Below the pieces are notes generated by a model. That model saw only the letters and a list, made by a program, of their open reading frames with translations. It did no database searches and was not told the origin of the DNA. This document shows, piece by piece, positions 1 through 8,883 of a stretch of 64,000 bases of DNA (position 1 is its first letter; every line of letters starts with the position of its first letter). Made by a program: the position numbers and the translations under genes. The stretch is from the NCBI GenBank assembly GCA_019828595.1, contig JAHQRK010000006.1, forward strand, positions 1,178,001-1,242,000. Reading direction: 5' to 3'. Origin of the DNA: Aphanomyces cochlioides. Taxonomy: Eukaryota > Oomycota > Saprolegniomycetes > Saprolegniales > Verrucalvaceae.

Positions 1-1
1 A

Positions 2-364
2 CGCAGTCGTGCTGGTCGTCGTGCTGGTCGTCGTGCTGGTCGTCGTGCTGGTCGCCGCTTTTTTCGATTTCCACGCCGCCGTCGCCGATTTCCTCGTCGC
101 TTTCGCCGCCGTTTCCGTCGTCGCCCTCGATTTGTCTTTCGTGGTGGCGTCATTGTTGGTGTCCGCGGTGCTTATGGCATTGCATACCCATCGTGTTACT
201 ATCAACCTTGGAAATGCGATTGTAATATTGACGATTGCTCGACGCCCATGCCGTACATGCCGCAAGTTCCACCAGCTCCTGCAGAAGAGCCCCCTGCTCC
301 TGAACCTCCTGCTGACACTCCAGCCGACACTCCAGCCGAACCACAAGAGCAACCGCAAGCGTAA
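2..364 (+). CDS. Arg-rich secreted protein, C-terminal part (5' end outside window)
   Basis: The open frame enters from the window edge and stops at 362-364. It encodes Ala-Gly-Arg-Arg repeats, a run dominated by Arg with Phe and Pro, a short hydrophobic and Cys-containing stretch, and a Pro/Glu/Ala-rich tail. It is the same protein as the complete gene at 56561-57103, which begins with a signal peptide, so secretion is inferred from that copy. It has one more AGRR repeat than the other copy. The + frame starting at 9 over the same bases is a shadow. I recognise no domain. The basic core and acidic, proline-rich tail suggest a surface or nucleic-acid-binding role, but that is a guess. Confidence 0.75.
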   Translation, partial: RSRAGRRAGRRAGRRAGRRFFRFPRRRRRFPRRFRRRFRRRPRFVFRGGVIVGVRGAYGIAYPSCYYQPWKCDCNIDDCSTPMPYMPQVPPAPAEEPPAPEPPADTPADTPAEPQEQPQA

Positions 365-476
365 TTGATATCGCTCGATGAACTTGGTCGTAAGGCTGTA
401 ATTGAAAGGATCTTTCATCTGAACAACAAGGAATTCATGCACTCACGTCGCTCGGCGACTTGGCGATGGTTTAACA

Positions 477-823
477 GTGACTAGAGCGCAGAATGCTAAG
501 CTGAAAGCAAGCATCACTGAGAAGCATCCCGTCGTCGGGCTACGAGCCTTGAAAGAGATTTCTCTTTCAACGAGAGACGCAATGGAGGGGAGGAAGGCTT
601 TATATACATCAAGAAGGTCGGCAATGTCGAGCCGTGTACGCCCTTTCAAGTTCTGCAGACTGTGCTCGAGCTTGAGTTGGCCAAGAAGGCTGCTGCTGCC
701 AAGAAAGTGCTCCAAAACCAAGGGTGTCTGTGTAGCCAGAGCAAGCTGAGCCTCAGACGTCGTCAGCCGACGAATTCCCATCCAGATAGAGCACAGGTCA
801 AGGTCTCCAAGTTTGCGGATTGA
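477..823 (+). pseudogene. Possible decayed gene fragment (two frames)
   Basis: The first ~120 bases read as protein in one + frame. From about 521 a second + frame runs to TGA at 821-823 and encodes a Lys/Ala/Leu-rich helix-like stretch with oomycete-like codon choice. A frameshift near 600 would join them. A 144-codon open frame on the opposite strand (443-877) covers the same bases, so the strand is uncertain. No start codon, signal peptide or domain is recognised. The same sequence is in the right arm at about 56102-56448. Confidence 0.3.
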
Positions 824-926
824 TGGATTCAGTTGGCGAGAATGTCGAGAGCTATCAATGTCTTGCTGACGACGCACATCAACACAAAATCTTGTTTGAG
901 TTCATTCTTGAATTGTTCAAGTGCCC

Positions 927-1220
927 ATGAAGACAACGCTTGCTGTGCTCTTTGCGACTTGCGCTTTGGCGAATGCGATGGAAGCTGTGGCGGAGCCAAA
1001 CAATGGGGAAGCTGCTGTTGTGCCCAAGGAAGCCAATTTGCGCCAAGAGAGCGGCGACGCAGATCAATCCAAGGAATGGGGACGCTGGGGCTGGGGCGGC
1101 CGCTGGGGTCGCCGTTGGGGCTGGGGCGGCCGCTGGGGTCGCCGTTGGGGCTGGGGCGGTCGCTGGGGCGGTGGCTGGGGAGGCCCTTGGTCGTGTGGCT
1201 GGGGCGGTCCATGCTGGTAA
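927..1220 (+). CDS. Small secreted Gly/Trp/Arg-rich protein
   Basis: 97 residues. An N-terminal signal peptide (Lys-2, then a hydrophobic Leu/Ala/Val run to about residue 18) is followed by a short acidic spacer and a C-terminal half made of Gly-Trp-Gly and Arg-Trp-Gly units, ending in two Cys-containing turns. The ATG at 927 is preferred to the in-frame GTG at 921 because the signal peptide starts there. The repeat region is encoded by 30-base tandem units. No catalytic domain is visible. Gly/Trp-rich secreted proteins can be wall, cyst-coat or adhesive material, but that is inference. The duplicate at 55846-55998 keeps the signal peptide and is cut at the first Trp of the repeat. Confidence 0.7.
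   Translation: MKTTLAVLFATCALANAMEAVAEPNNGEAAVVPKEANLRQESGDADQSKEWGRWGWGGRWGRRWGWGGRWGRRWGWGGRWGGGWGGPWSCGWGGPCW
1089..1178 (+). repeat. 30-bp tandem repeat in the Gly/Trp-rich gene
   Basis: Two perfect 30-base units (1089-1118, 1119-1148) and a third diverged unit encode repeated Gly-Trp-Gly-Gly-Arg-Trp-Gly-Arg-Arg-Trp. The unit length is a multiple of three, so copy number can change without breaking the frame. Confidence 0.85.
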
Positions 1221-1680
1221 ATTCCCCAAGCTCTGTCATTGATGCAAGGTTTACGACGATCTAGTTGACCAAGGTAACCTTTTAGTAATGAGACTTTAAA
1301 GTCCATCATCATTTTGGCAAATTCGACCTTGTCACCGCTTGGGTTGGCATTCTCCACCGACCAACTGGCCATGTCGCCAATTCAGCAGGACTAGAAATGT
1401 ACCAACGACAGAATTGGTAGATAGCCTCCTCAACAGCGGCTGTACCTCAGTGGCTTGGTCGAGAATAGACGGCTTGGACCGCAGGAAGAGCCCGCTCCAG
1501 TCAATTGATAACCCTCAGATTGGGTCAGTTGAGAGGAAACTTGGCTGGAAACACAGCATTCGAGCTAACGGAGGCAAGGAAGCCGTGGCCTCCGTTGAGA
1601 CGAATGTCGAGATCTATCAGAGTCCACTCTGGCATCGAGTCTTCGCCTCCTCATTGACAAATCGTCTCTGGATCGAAACC

Positions 1681-2391
1681 ATGAAGACAATGATGGCTGC
1701 TCTCTTTGCGCTTCTCGCGCTTGCGTTGGCTCAAGCTGGCGAATCTTCACCGCCTGCGGAGGCCCAACTCGAGCTTGTCGATGTCAACCCAGTCGTCGTG
1801 CAAGAGGCGATTGCTCTACCACTTGACAGCCAAACGGAAGTCCGTGTAGCTGGTGGTGTCCGAGCTGGTGGTGCTGTCCGCGTCGCCGGTGGTCGAAAGG
1901 GTCGAGGCGGCGTTCGAGTTGGCGGACGTGGAGGGGTCAAGATCGGCGGTGATTTGAATATTGGAGGCCGTGGAGGGGGTCGCGGTGGTGTCAAGATTGG
2001 TGGCGGCGTGCGAGTTGGCGGCAATGTCAATATTGGTGGAGGTCGACGAGGTCGTGGTGGCGTGAAGTTTGGCGGCAAGTTCGGCGGCAAGTTCGGCGGC
2101 AAGTTCGGCGGTCGAATTGGTGGCGGTGTTCGCCTTGGTGGTGGTGTCCGAGCTGGCGGTGGTGTCCGTGTTGGTGGTAGTGTCCGAGTTGGCGGCGTCA
2201 AAGTCGGCGGTGGCATCAAAGTCGGTGGCGGTGTTCGCGTCGGTCGTGGCGGTATCGGCATTCGAGTCGGTGGCGTTAAGGCTGGCGGTAGCGTCCGAGT
2301 CGGTCGTGGTCGCATTGGCGTCGCGGTTCGTGCCGGTGAATCCGATGACATTGGTCAAAGCGCGACTGGTGAATCGAATGAAGACCACTAA
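1681..2391 (+). CDS. Secreted Gly/Val/Arg/Lys-repeat protein
   Basis: 236 residues. A clear signal peptide (Met-Lys-Thr then Leu/Ala-rich, ending near Gln-Ala-Gly at about residue 19) leads into an acidic linker of about 40 residues, then about 150 residues of Gly-Gly-Val-Arg, Gly-Gly-Lys-Phe and Val-Gly-Gly-Gly units, and a short acidic tail. The frame is open upstream to 1339, but the ATG at 1681 is chosen because the hydrophobic signal starts there. The long open frames in this region on the other strand are by-products of the repeats. No known domain is visible. The basic glycine repeat resembles structural or nucleic-acid-binding Gly-rich proteins. It belongs with the other small secreted repeat proteins in this window. 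Confidence 0.75.
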   Translation: MKTMMAALFALLALALAQAGESSPPAEAQLELVDVNPVVVQEAIALPLDSQTEVRVAGGVRAGGAVRVAGGRKGRGGVRVGGRGGVKIGGDLNIGGRGGGRGGVKIGGGVRVGGNVNIGGGRRGRGGVKFGGKFGGKFGGKFGGRIGGGVRLGGGVRAGGGVRVGGSVRVGGVKVGGGIKVGGGVRVGRGGIGIRVGGVKAGGSVRVGRGRIGVAVRAGESDDIGQSATGESNEDH

Positions 2392-2674
2392 GCCACTGCT
2401 GGTGGCCATCTCGACGCGCTCGCATCAGTCAAGCTGCGCAGGAATACGACGTAGACCGCGCAGTTTCGTCTAACTCTAATGTAAGAGTTCTCGATGCAAT
2501 CTTCCTTTTTGTCGGCGGCCACCACGACAGCAAGGCTGCAGGATGTCTTGCTTCCCGGTATGTCGGCGGCGTTGACAGACGACAAGTCGTCGAACAACGC
2601 AAAGCCGGCGGCAACGCAGCATGAAGTCGTCATCCTTGGAAGATTTGCATGATGTTAACCATGTTAACCTTCTT

Positions 2675-3571
2675 CTAGCAGTCCATGTGGCCCATGGTGA
2701 TGTTGAGGTAGAAAATGTGGTCGCCAATGCTGCTTATCCATGGAAATTGCACGCTGCAGGCAGGATCTTCTCCATGCCATGGATCGCATGCCTTGTACTT
2801 TGACGCGTCTTCCGTGTACCAGATTTCCTGCGGCGCATGTTCGTAGCCTTGCCAAACTGTCGGGATATGAGGAACGATATCTCGCCAATGCGTCACGCGG
2901 AAGACATGCGGCACGATCTTGAGCAACTGCGCCACAAACGCAGTGTTCCCCGTCCGTGGCTGGCCAAATGTGATCATTTGCTGCGTCGTGACGTTGTAGC
3001 GAACGTGCAAATCCACGACGGCAATCGCAGTCACGGCGGCACCGAGAGAATGCCCCGTGATGATAAGCGGCGCATTGGGATGCTGCTTCCGAAGTGCCGC
3101 CAAGGCCAAGACGAGCTTGTCGCGAATGCCTTGGTACGTCCAGTAGAACCCTCGATGGACTTGGACGGTGGGCAACGTCTTGGGCCATGGATGCGTCTTG
3201 ATGAGAGTGAAGTCGGCGATCCAGTTCTTAAGATCCAAGCTGCCGCGGAACGCCACGACGATATGAGTGCCGGTGAACCCCACCATGCCTTGGAAATCTT
3301 GCGCTTCGTCATTGATCACAATGGCATCCCGCAGCTTGGCGATGTATTTGCAAGGCGGACACGTCCACTTGTCGATATGTTCCTTGCTGCAATACGACAC
3401 GGCCACCAAGCGGCCAAGATAGAGAGCGTGCGATTCATTGTACACCGTCGAGCGAGCTAGCCACGTCGTTGAAGCGTCATACACTAGCGACGAGTGGACT
3501 CCTAGCGTCGCCGTCGTTGCAAGACTCGCAAGAGTGAGCAGGAGAGCGACAATTCCCATTGCAGAATGCAA
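2675..3571 (-). CDS. Secreted class 3 (fungal-type) lipase
   Basis: 298 residues in one exon. It would hydrolyse ester bonds of lipids outside the cell. Residues 1-20 form a signal peptide. The alpha/beta hydrolase core has the nucleophile elbow Gly-His-Ser-Leu-Gly at 173-177 (Ser175). The likely acid is Asp231, in the Asp-Ile-Val-Pro motif, and the likely catalytic His is His285, just before the Tyr-Leu usual in this family. The oxyanion strand Val-Ala-Phe-Arg-Gly lies at 106-110. Several Cys are consistent with secretion. Length and motif order are normal for lipase class 3. A second ATG at codon 5 could also be used. Substrate is not predictable from sequence. Confidence 0.9.
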   Translation of the reverse strand: MHSAMGIVALLLTLASLATTATLGVHSSLVYDASTTWLARSTVYNESHALYLGRLVAVSYCSKEHIDKWTCPPCKYIAKLRDAIVINDEAQDFQGMVGFTGTHIVVAFRGSLDLKNWIADFTLIKTHPWPKTLPTVQVHRGFYWTYQGIRDKLVLALAALRKQHPNAPLIITGHSLGAAVTAIAVVDLHVRYNVTTQQMITFGQPRTGNTAFVAQLLKIVPHVFRVTHWRDIVPHIPTVWQGYEHAPQEIWYTEDASKYKACDPWHGEDPACSVQFPWISSIGDHIFYLNITMGHMDC

Positions 3572-3741
3572 CTTTGACGCATTTTGGCCAATCGCCCATG
3601 TCCGTCGATTGTCAATGACAACTTTCCGCCATCATGGAGGATGGACGATGAAGTCCCAAGGAGAAGTAGAGCGCGGGAGAAGTGGAGGAGAGCTTGTACT
3701 GTTGTCATGCGCTAGTTAGACAGCTACACCAGCGGATCTAT

Positions 3742-4977
3742 CTAGGTCGATCGCTGGACTTGAGCCCATTTCGAGCAAATGTACTCGCCAAAGCTGACAT
3801 CAAGCTCGCTGGAACTTGTCGAGCTGGTCGGCAATTGATCCAAGAGCGTGTTAAACTTGTCCAGACTTGATGGAGACGACGATGGCGACGCTGAAACTGG
3901 AATCGCGGCGTCAAAGTTGGGGTAGTAAAACAAGACCATCGAGATGCGCTCCTCGGTGGGATGGTTGACCACACGATGGATCGGCGACTTCCATCGTTTC
4001 TGCGTGAGGAGCGACAAGTAGTCACCGCCGTTGACGAAGACAGCGCCTGGAATGTGCGGCACGTCGTGCCATGCGTCTTGATGATACAGCTGGAGCCCGC
4101 CGATTTCATCTTGGAGGATCAGCGTGAGGAAACCCCAGTCGGTGTGAGGACTCGACCCGATCAATGTCGATGGATCACGCTTGTCTAGAGCATGCAAACG
4201 ATGAGGGAGAAAGCGGCGGCGGTGGCGCGTACCATCGTGGCCCATGATCGAGTAGGGAAAGTAGTGAAAGCTCCGCATGATTGAAATCGTGTCGCCTTCT
4301 GTGCAGTAAGAGCCTAAGTACGATGGCGGTTTGTCCAGTGCTCGAGACAGCGCACGGCACAATGCATTCGAGACGCCCTACGACAGAGAACACAGGCGTC
4401 GTTGAGCGACAAGTCGGTCGGGAAGATGGATTTCCTACCACCATGTCGGTGTAGAACGTCTGGAGTTCTCGCTGGTGAGGTTTGTCGAGCTCTGTCGGCC
4501 ACACGTTTGGTCCTTGGAGTGGATTTCTCGGGGGGTTGGCTGCATCCCATTCATAGCCGTAGGAGAACCCTTCCTTGACTTCAAACAAGTCTTCGCTTCC
4601 GCTTTCCGCGCCGATGCCAATGTATCCTCGAACAAACCCGTCCGTCGTCGTATGACGATGATACGCTTCTTTGACTTGCCCGGGGAGACCAAAGTATGCT
4701 TTCGCAGCGTTCATTACACGTGATTCTTGAGCCGTGTCGATGCCATGGCCTAGGAAACTCTTGATCGTCGCGTGGGGATCCAATCTGTCGAATTCTTACC
4801 TCGGAGATAACAACAGCCAAAGGTCGAGAACGCCTGCTCGAGCTCCACACTCGCCTTGGCGTCGTCAGCGAGATCCACGATGGGGACAATCGGTCGCTTG
4901 GCGCTTGACACAGCGCGAGTCAAACGCCGCGTCATGGCGCGCACAGTTCTCCTGCGCATCATCATGTTGACCTCCAA
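3742..4977 (-). CDS. 2-oxoglutarate/Fe(II) dioxygenase, isopenicillin N synthase-like
   Basis: Three exons: 4977-4800, 4749-4439, 4377-3742, with introns of 50 and 61 nt that have GT and AG ends; spliced length gives 374 residues. The N-terminal DIOX_N region starts near residue 30. The catalytic domain has the iron triad His241-x-Asp243 and His297, and Arg307-x-Ser309 for 2-oxoglutarate. These identify a non-haem iron oxygenase that couples 2-oxoglutarate decarboxylation to oxidation of an unknown substrate. The N-terminus is very basic, so an organellar signal or a later start (Met15) is possible. The start lies only 39 bp from the start of the divergent FGGY kinase, so the two may share a promoter. 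Confidence 0.88.
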
Positions 4978-5016
4978 ATAGAAATTGTTAATTAAGACTT
5001 CAAAAAAAAGTTCTCC
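4978..5016. promoter_or_regulatory. 39-bp divergent spacer between two start codons
   Basis: The oxygenase (minus) and the kinase (plus) start codons are separated by only 39 bases, AT-rich, with an A-run just before the + strand ATG. Promoter elements of each gene must lie in this spacer or inside the other gene's 5' region. Confidence 0.5.
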
Positions 5017-6771
5017 ATGTCAGCAGAGCGGTATGTTGTCGGTCTTGATGTCGGCACGACTGCGATCAAAGCATGCGTCGTTTCCAGCAGCTCTGAAGCC
5101 ATTCGCCATGCTACGGTCCCGATACGGTTGATCCCTCGCCGCGGGAACAAAGACGAAGTGTCGGTCGAGTGCATTCTCGACGCCGTTCAAGTGGCCTTGC
5201 ATAACCTCGACTTGAGATCGTTGCCTCCGTCGTCCGTGGCTGCGATAGCGATCTGCGGCCAAATGCATGGAATTGTGTGGTGGTCGGCCAAGGACGTTGC
5301 TGCTGCAGCGTCGGATTATTTCCGCAGCATCGTACCGCCAAGTTCCTCAAGCGATCGGCCTGCGAGTTCATCCTGGTCGTCTTTCATTACTTGGCAAGAT
5401 GGACGATGCGACCGGTCGTTCCTCGACCAGCGCCGAGCTTGTCTTGGCCACTGCTCGCCTCTTTCTTCAGGTTGGACTAGCTGGAGACGACTCGTATTCA
5501 AGTGCATTAGGCTACGGACTCGCTTCCTTCTCGCACGTTGTGGAGAATGAGCTTTCTGGTGTTCTGTCTCCGTTTGATACGTGCGGCACGATCATGGACT
5601 TGGTTGCTTTTGTCCTTTGCGGCCACACGACGCACGAGCAAGCGACGATCGATTTGACAAACGCATTCAGCTGGGGAGGCTTCGATCTTTCGACTCAATC
5701 GTGGCCAACTTCAGTGTACATCTCGACCGACCGTCGCTGCGCTCATCTTTGCTAGAATCAACGCTTTGGGTATTCCACAAGAAGTTCTGCCTGCGGCAAA
5801 AGCGCCTGGCAGTGTCGTTGGCTACGTGGGCGGCGCCGCGTCGGCGGATTTTGGATTGCCAGTGAACGTGCCAGTCTTTGTACCGATGGGAGATCACCAG
5901 TGCTCGATCCACGCGCTGTTGGAATCCCAAGCGCTCTCTCCTCTAGACACAGCAAGTACGACGCCGCGAGCTGTTGTGGATATGAATGGATTTGCCAATG
6001 TAGTGATCAATTTCGGCACGTCTGCGCAGTTGAGTCTTGTCGTCCACGACGACGTTGCAAACTCCATCCTATCGTCAAGCAGCCGCAGCGTCGAAGTCCG
6101 TCCATTCCTCACCAACGAAAAGCTTGTCGTGGCTGCTGCCTTGACGGGGTACGTCGTCGACTTGATTCGCCGCCGAGAATGCTGTGGAATTTCGTCTCTA
6201 GTGGCAATGTCTTTGCGTTGTTTGTGGAAATGTGCCAAGCGTGGCGAACTGCCTTGGGAGACTCTGCTCCGCTTGACAAAAGCGATCTCTACGAGCGTGT
6301 GATCAACTCTGGCATGTCTAAACTCGACACGACATTGCAATGCCAACCAACTTTTGCCGGTGAAAGAGCCGATCATGTCGACTATGTATGGCATGTATCT
6401 GTCTCCAGCTGCATAAACCGCATCGTCTTGACTAGGGCATGCTTTCCAACATGATGGTGGATAATTGGACTTTGGGCGATATGAGCGCTGCCATCGCGCG
6501 AGGCATTGTGGAAAACCTTGTCGGCTTATGTCCTCAAGAAATGCAAGTCGAATTAACAAGACGACGGTACGCCATTGCAGCATGACGTGGTTCCAATCAT
6601 GACCCGATGAATGATAGATTGCTCGGAAGTGGCAATGCGCTACTGCAGAACGCATTGCTTCAGCATTATGTTGCAAAGCGATTCGATCAAACGCCAACGT
6701 TGTGTCAGACGAGTGATGCGTGCGTCGGAGCAAGCATGTTTGTCTGGCGTCAATTACGCCAGAAATGCTAA
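5017..6771 (+). CDS. SHPK: FGGY carbohydrate kinase, sedoheptulokinase-like
   Basis: Proposed exons 5017-5440, 5481-5715, 5756-6148, 6202-6385, 6436-6566 and 6618-6771 give 506 residues with phases that all agree. It would phosphorylate a sugar, most likely sedoheptulose, at the edge of the pentose phosphate pathway. The N-terminal phosphate-binding Gly-Leu-Asp-Val-Gly-Thr-Thr starts at residue 9. The Gly-Gln-Met-His-Gly segment and the Thr-Trp-Gln-Asp-Gly-Arg-Cys segment are typical of sedoheptulokinases. The second lobe has Asn-Phe-Gly-Thr-Ser and a late Gly-Ser-Gly-Asn-Ala. The first intron (5441-5480) has a weak GTCTTG donor and is the least certain join; a frameshift there is the alternative. 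The other introns are 40-53 nt and convincing. Confidence 0.8.
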
Positions 6772-6885
6772 CAGAGATTCAAATTTGTGGAGTTGAAACT
6801 TGAACTCCAGTCAACTTTGCTCGTTCTCGTCAGTCCATGGAACGCTTTCAATGTTATCAAATGCATATTCATGACGTGGAGACAG

Positions 6886-8565
6886 CTATGGAGCCGATCC
6901 TACACAACGGCGGCAGCCAAATCGACCTGTTGGATCATACTTGGCTTTGATTTGAGTGAGCTTGGGGTAGTTGACGCCCCAGTAGCGGTCCGACCAATTT
7001 GGTACATTTGCGTCCGATTCCCCAAAGTAGCTGTTGGCACCAACGGCGTACGCTGGTCCAAACTCGGTCGTGGTCCAATACGACGACAAGAAATGAATGA
7101 CCGCGGAGCGAAACCCACGGGCAATCGACACGTCAGTTGGTCGTGGAGAATCGACATGTCCAGTCAAGTCATCATAGAGTTCTTGGCGGTGGCATTTCCC
7201 AGCTTGGGGGCATTGCGCGAGCTGGTCCACGAGTACTTTTGTGACTTTGCCCGACGCGATGACCGTTCGATTCAAGAGCACGGATGGCAAACCACCTGGA
7301 AGATACGTGATCGGGACAATGGGCTCCAAATCTTTATGCACGACGAATGCCCATGTTGAATTGTACTGCTTTGCTCTCCACGCGTTGGTTGTAGCATTTT
7401 GAGAAGGATTCACGGCGAAAACTAAAGCAGCAGCGGTGCGATTGAAGTCTCCAAGGCCACAGTCGTCGTCGTCGCTGCCATGGGTGTACATGTAGAAAGC
7501 AAAGAAGTCAACGGAGCCACCACATCCTTGACCTGGCGTTTGGGTTGGCGTGAGATAGAACAAGCCGCTCCACTTTTCGTCAAGGCGAAGAGTCCACTTC
7601 AAGTAACCATCGACGACAGCTTGCAGCTTTGACGAGTTGCAATAATCGGCACTGCCACCGTATTCGAGCGTGGTAAAGCCACCAGGGGGGATCTTGTGGA
7701 GACGCAATGTCAACGACGTCACAATGCCCCACGCAGATCCACCGCCACCACGAATTGCCCACCATAAATCAGGATTCGACTTGGAGTTGACAGTGACCAA
7801 GTCTCCATTTGCCAACACGACTTGAGCTTCCACAATGTTGTCCACGCCAAGACCAGCAGCGCCAGCAAAAGGTCCATGGCCACCGCCAAAGGACCAGCCG
7901 ACGATGCCAACTGTCGTCGCCCATCCAGACGCAATATACCTCTTGACCAACGACGCTTGGTAATGCGCTTCTGAAAAGACGAGACCAGCACCAAAGCGAA
8001 TAGTTCCACCTGGGCCTCTGTTGTCTTTCAGGTTGACGGCAACCTCCTTGAAGAGCGAAGTGCGGACCATCACGCCAGGCGTGTCTTGACACGAATGGCG
8101 ATTGAGGAAATCGTGGCCAGTGCCTGCCACTGAGAGGCAGAGGTTATGGCGGGAGGCAAACATGACAAGAGCAGACACATGCTGAGGCTTGGTTGGCCAT
8201 GCCACAAACGCAGGCTCGGACGACAGTGGATTGTTCCGGACACTCTGCGTGCAGTACAGCGTCGTCACATTTTGGTCAAAGCAGACGGCGGTTTCACTGT
8301 CGGGTTTGGTGTACAGAGGAAACAAGTTTTGATTCTGGCCGTACAAGGGTTGGTCGCCAGGGCTATAGATGGGCACGGCAGTCACACGGGGGGCGTCACC
8401 GCCAGGCCAAAACAAGTTGCGGGCAATCGAAGGGTCAAGTTCAGCGTTGAGCGCAGCGACATCAGCAGCACTTGGCCAACAAGAAGCATTGCTTGGCGTA
8501 CAGTAGCTAGCGGCAAAAGGTAGAAGGAGCACTGCGCACCAGATTGTCGAAAGAATTTGTACCAT
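6886..8565 (-). CDS. Secreted FAD-linked oxidoreductase (berberine bridge enzyme type)
   Basis: 559 residues, no intron. The start at 8565 puts a signal peptide first; the frame also has an ATG at 8610. A FAD-binding type 4 domain spans roughly residues 120-300. His151 in Gly-Thr-Gly-His is at the place of the histidine that holds FAD covalently. The second link used by many family members, a cysteine, is not visible near Gly-Trp-Ser-Phe-Gly-Gly-Gly, so FAD is probably held by one bond. The C-terminal BBE motif is clear: Tyr-Trp-Gly-Val-Asn-Tyr, then Lys-Tyr-Asp-Pro. Such enzymes oxidise sugars, alcohols or aromatic compounds outside the cell, releasing hydrogen peroxide. It converges with the FGGY kinase, 114 bp apart. 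Confidence 0.88.
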   Translation of the reverse strand: MVQILSTIWCAVLLLPFAASYCTPSNASCWPSAADVAALNAELDPSIARNLFWPGGDAPRVTAVPIYSPGDQPLYGQNQNLFPLYTKPDSETAVCFDQNVTTLYCTQSVRNNPLSSEPAFVAWPTKPQHVSALVMFASRHNLCLSVAGTGHDFLNRHSCQDTPGVMVRTSLFKEVAVNLKDNRGPGGTIRFGAGLVFSEAHYQASLVKRYIASGWATTVGIVGWSFGGGHGPFAGAAGLGVDNIVEAQVVLANGDLVTVNSKSNPDLWWAIRGGGGSAWGIVTSLTLRLHKIPPGGFTTLEYGGSADYCNSSKLQAVVDGYLKWTLRLDEKWSGLFYLTPTQTPGQGCGGSVDFFAFYMYTHGSDDDDCGLGDFNRTAAALVFAVNPSQNATTNAWRAKQYNSTWAFVVHKDLEPIVPITYLPGGLPSVLLNRTVIASGKVTKVLVDQLAQCPQAGKCHRQELYDDLTGHVDSPRPTDVSIARGFRSAVIHFLSSYWTTTEFGPAYAVGANSYFGESDANVPNWSDRYWGVNYPKLTQIKAKYDPTGRFGCRRCVGSAP

Positions 8566-8883
8566 GCAAGGTTGCTGGCAAGTTTGAAAATGTCGAGAAG
8601 CAATCAACACGTCCCTGGGACGAGCAAATGAACAAAATCGTTGACTTTGCCGAGCATTCTATATCGATCTACGAGGTTTGGAACACGCTGGAATTGAACA
8701 TGATCCCAGGATGCCATCAAGACGCAGTACCGTGAACCAGTGTTGTTGCGAATTTGTGCAAAAGTTGGCTTTTATCACATTCCGAAATGTCCTCCTCGCC
8801 AGATGGCTACATTTAGTACTGTACTTAGTAGATACTAAAATGACTCATAGTGTATAGATGAGAGTTTTCCACCGAGAGGTATA
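8566..8883. other. Spacer upstream of the oxidoreductase
   Basis: About 320 bases between the oxidoreductase start and the first TIR of the Tc1-like element. It should hold the oxidoreductase promoter. No recognisable element or coding sequence is seen. Confidence 0.4.

Larger units (their letters stand above)
1..1089. repeat. Left arm of a ~1.09 kb inverted duplication
   Basis: This segment is repeated in reverse complement at about 55836-56912. For most of the arm, left position plus right position equals 56925. A 435-base open frame (443-877 against 56048-56482) translates identically in both arms. The left arm is cut by the window edge, so the true repeat may be longer. The visible difference inside is one 12-base unit: four Ala-Gly-Arg-Arg repeats here, three in the other arm. 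Similarity stops near 1089, inside the Gly/Trp-rich gene, where the right arm meets retroelement sequence. Confidence 0.9.

Noticed and set aside
9..368. Leu/Val-rich + strand frame at the window start
   Set aside because: It is the frame next to the Arg-rich gene; GTC/CTG triplets are produced by Arg and Gly codons read out of frame.
1731..2409. Two long minus-strand frames (Pro/Thr-rich) over the Gly-repeat gene
   Set aside because: They are the complement of a GGN-rich repeat; the + strand has a signal peptide and a natural start.
5894..6733. 279-codon minus-strand frame in the FGGY kinase
   Set aside because: Antisense shadow; it also crosses the introns of the real gene.
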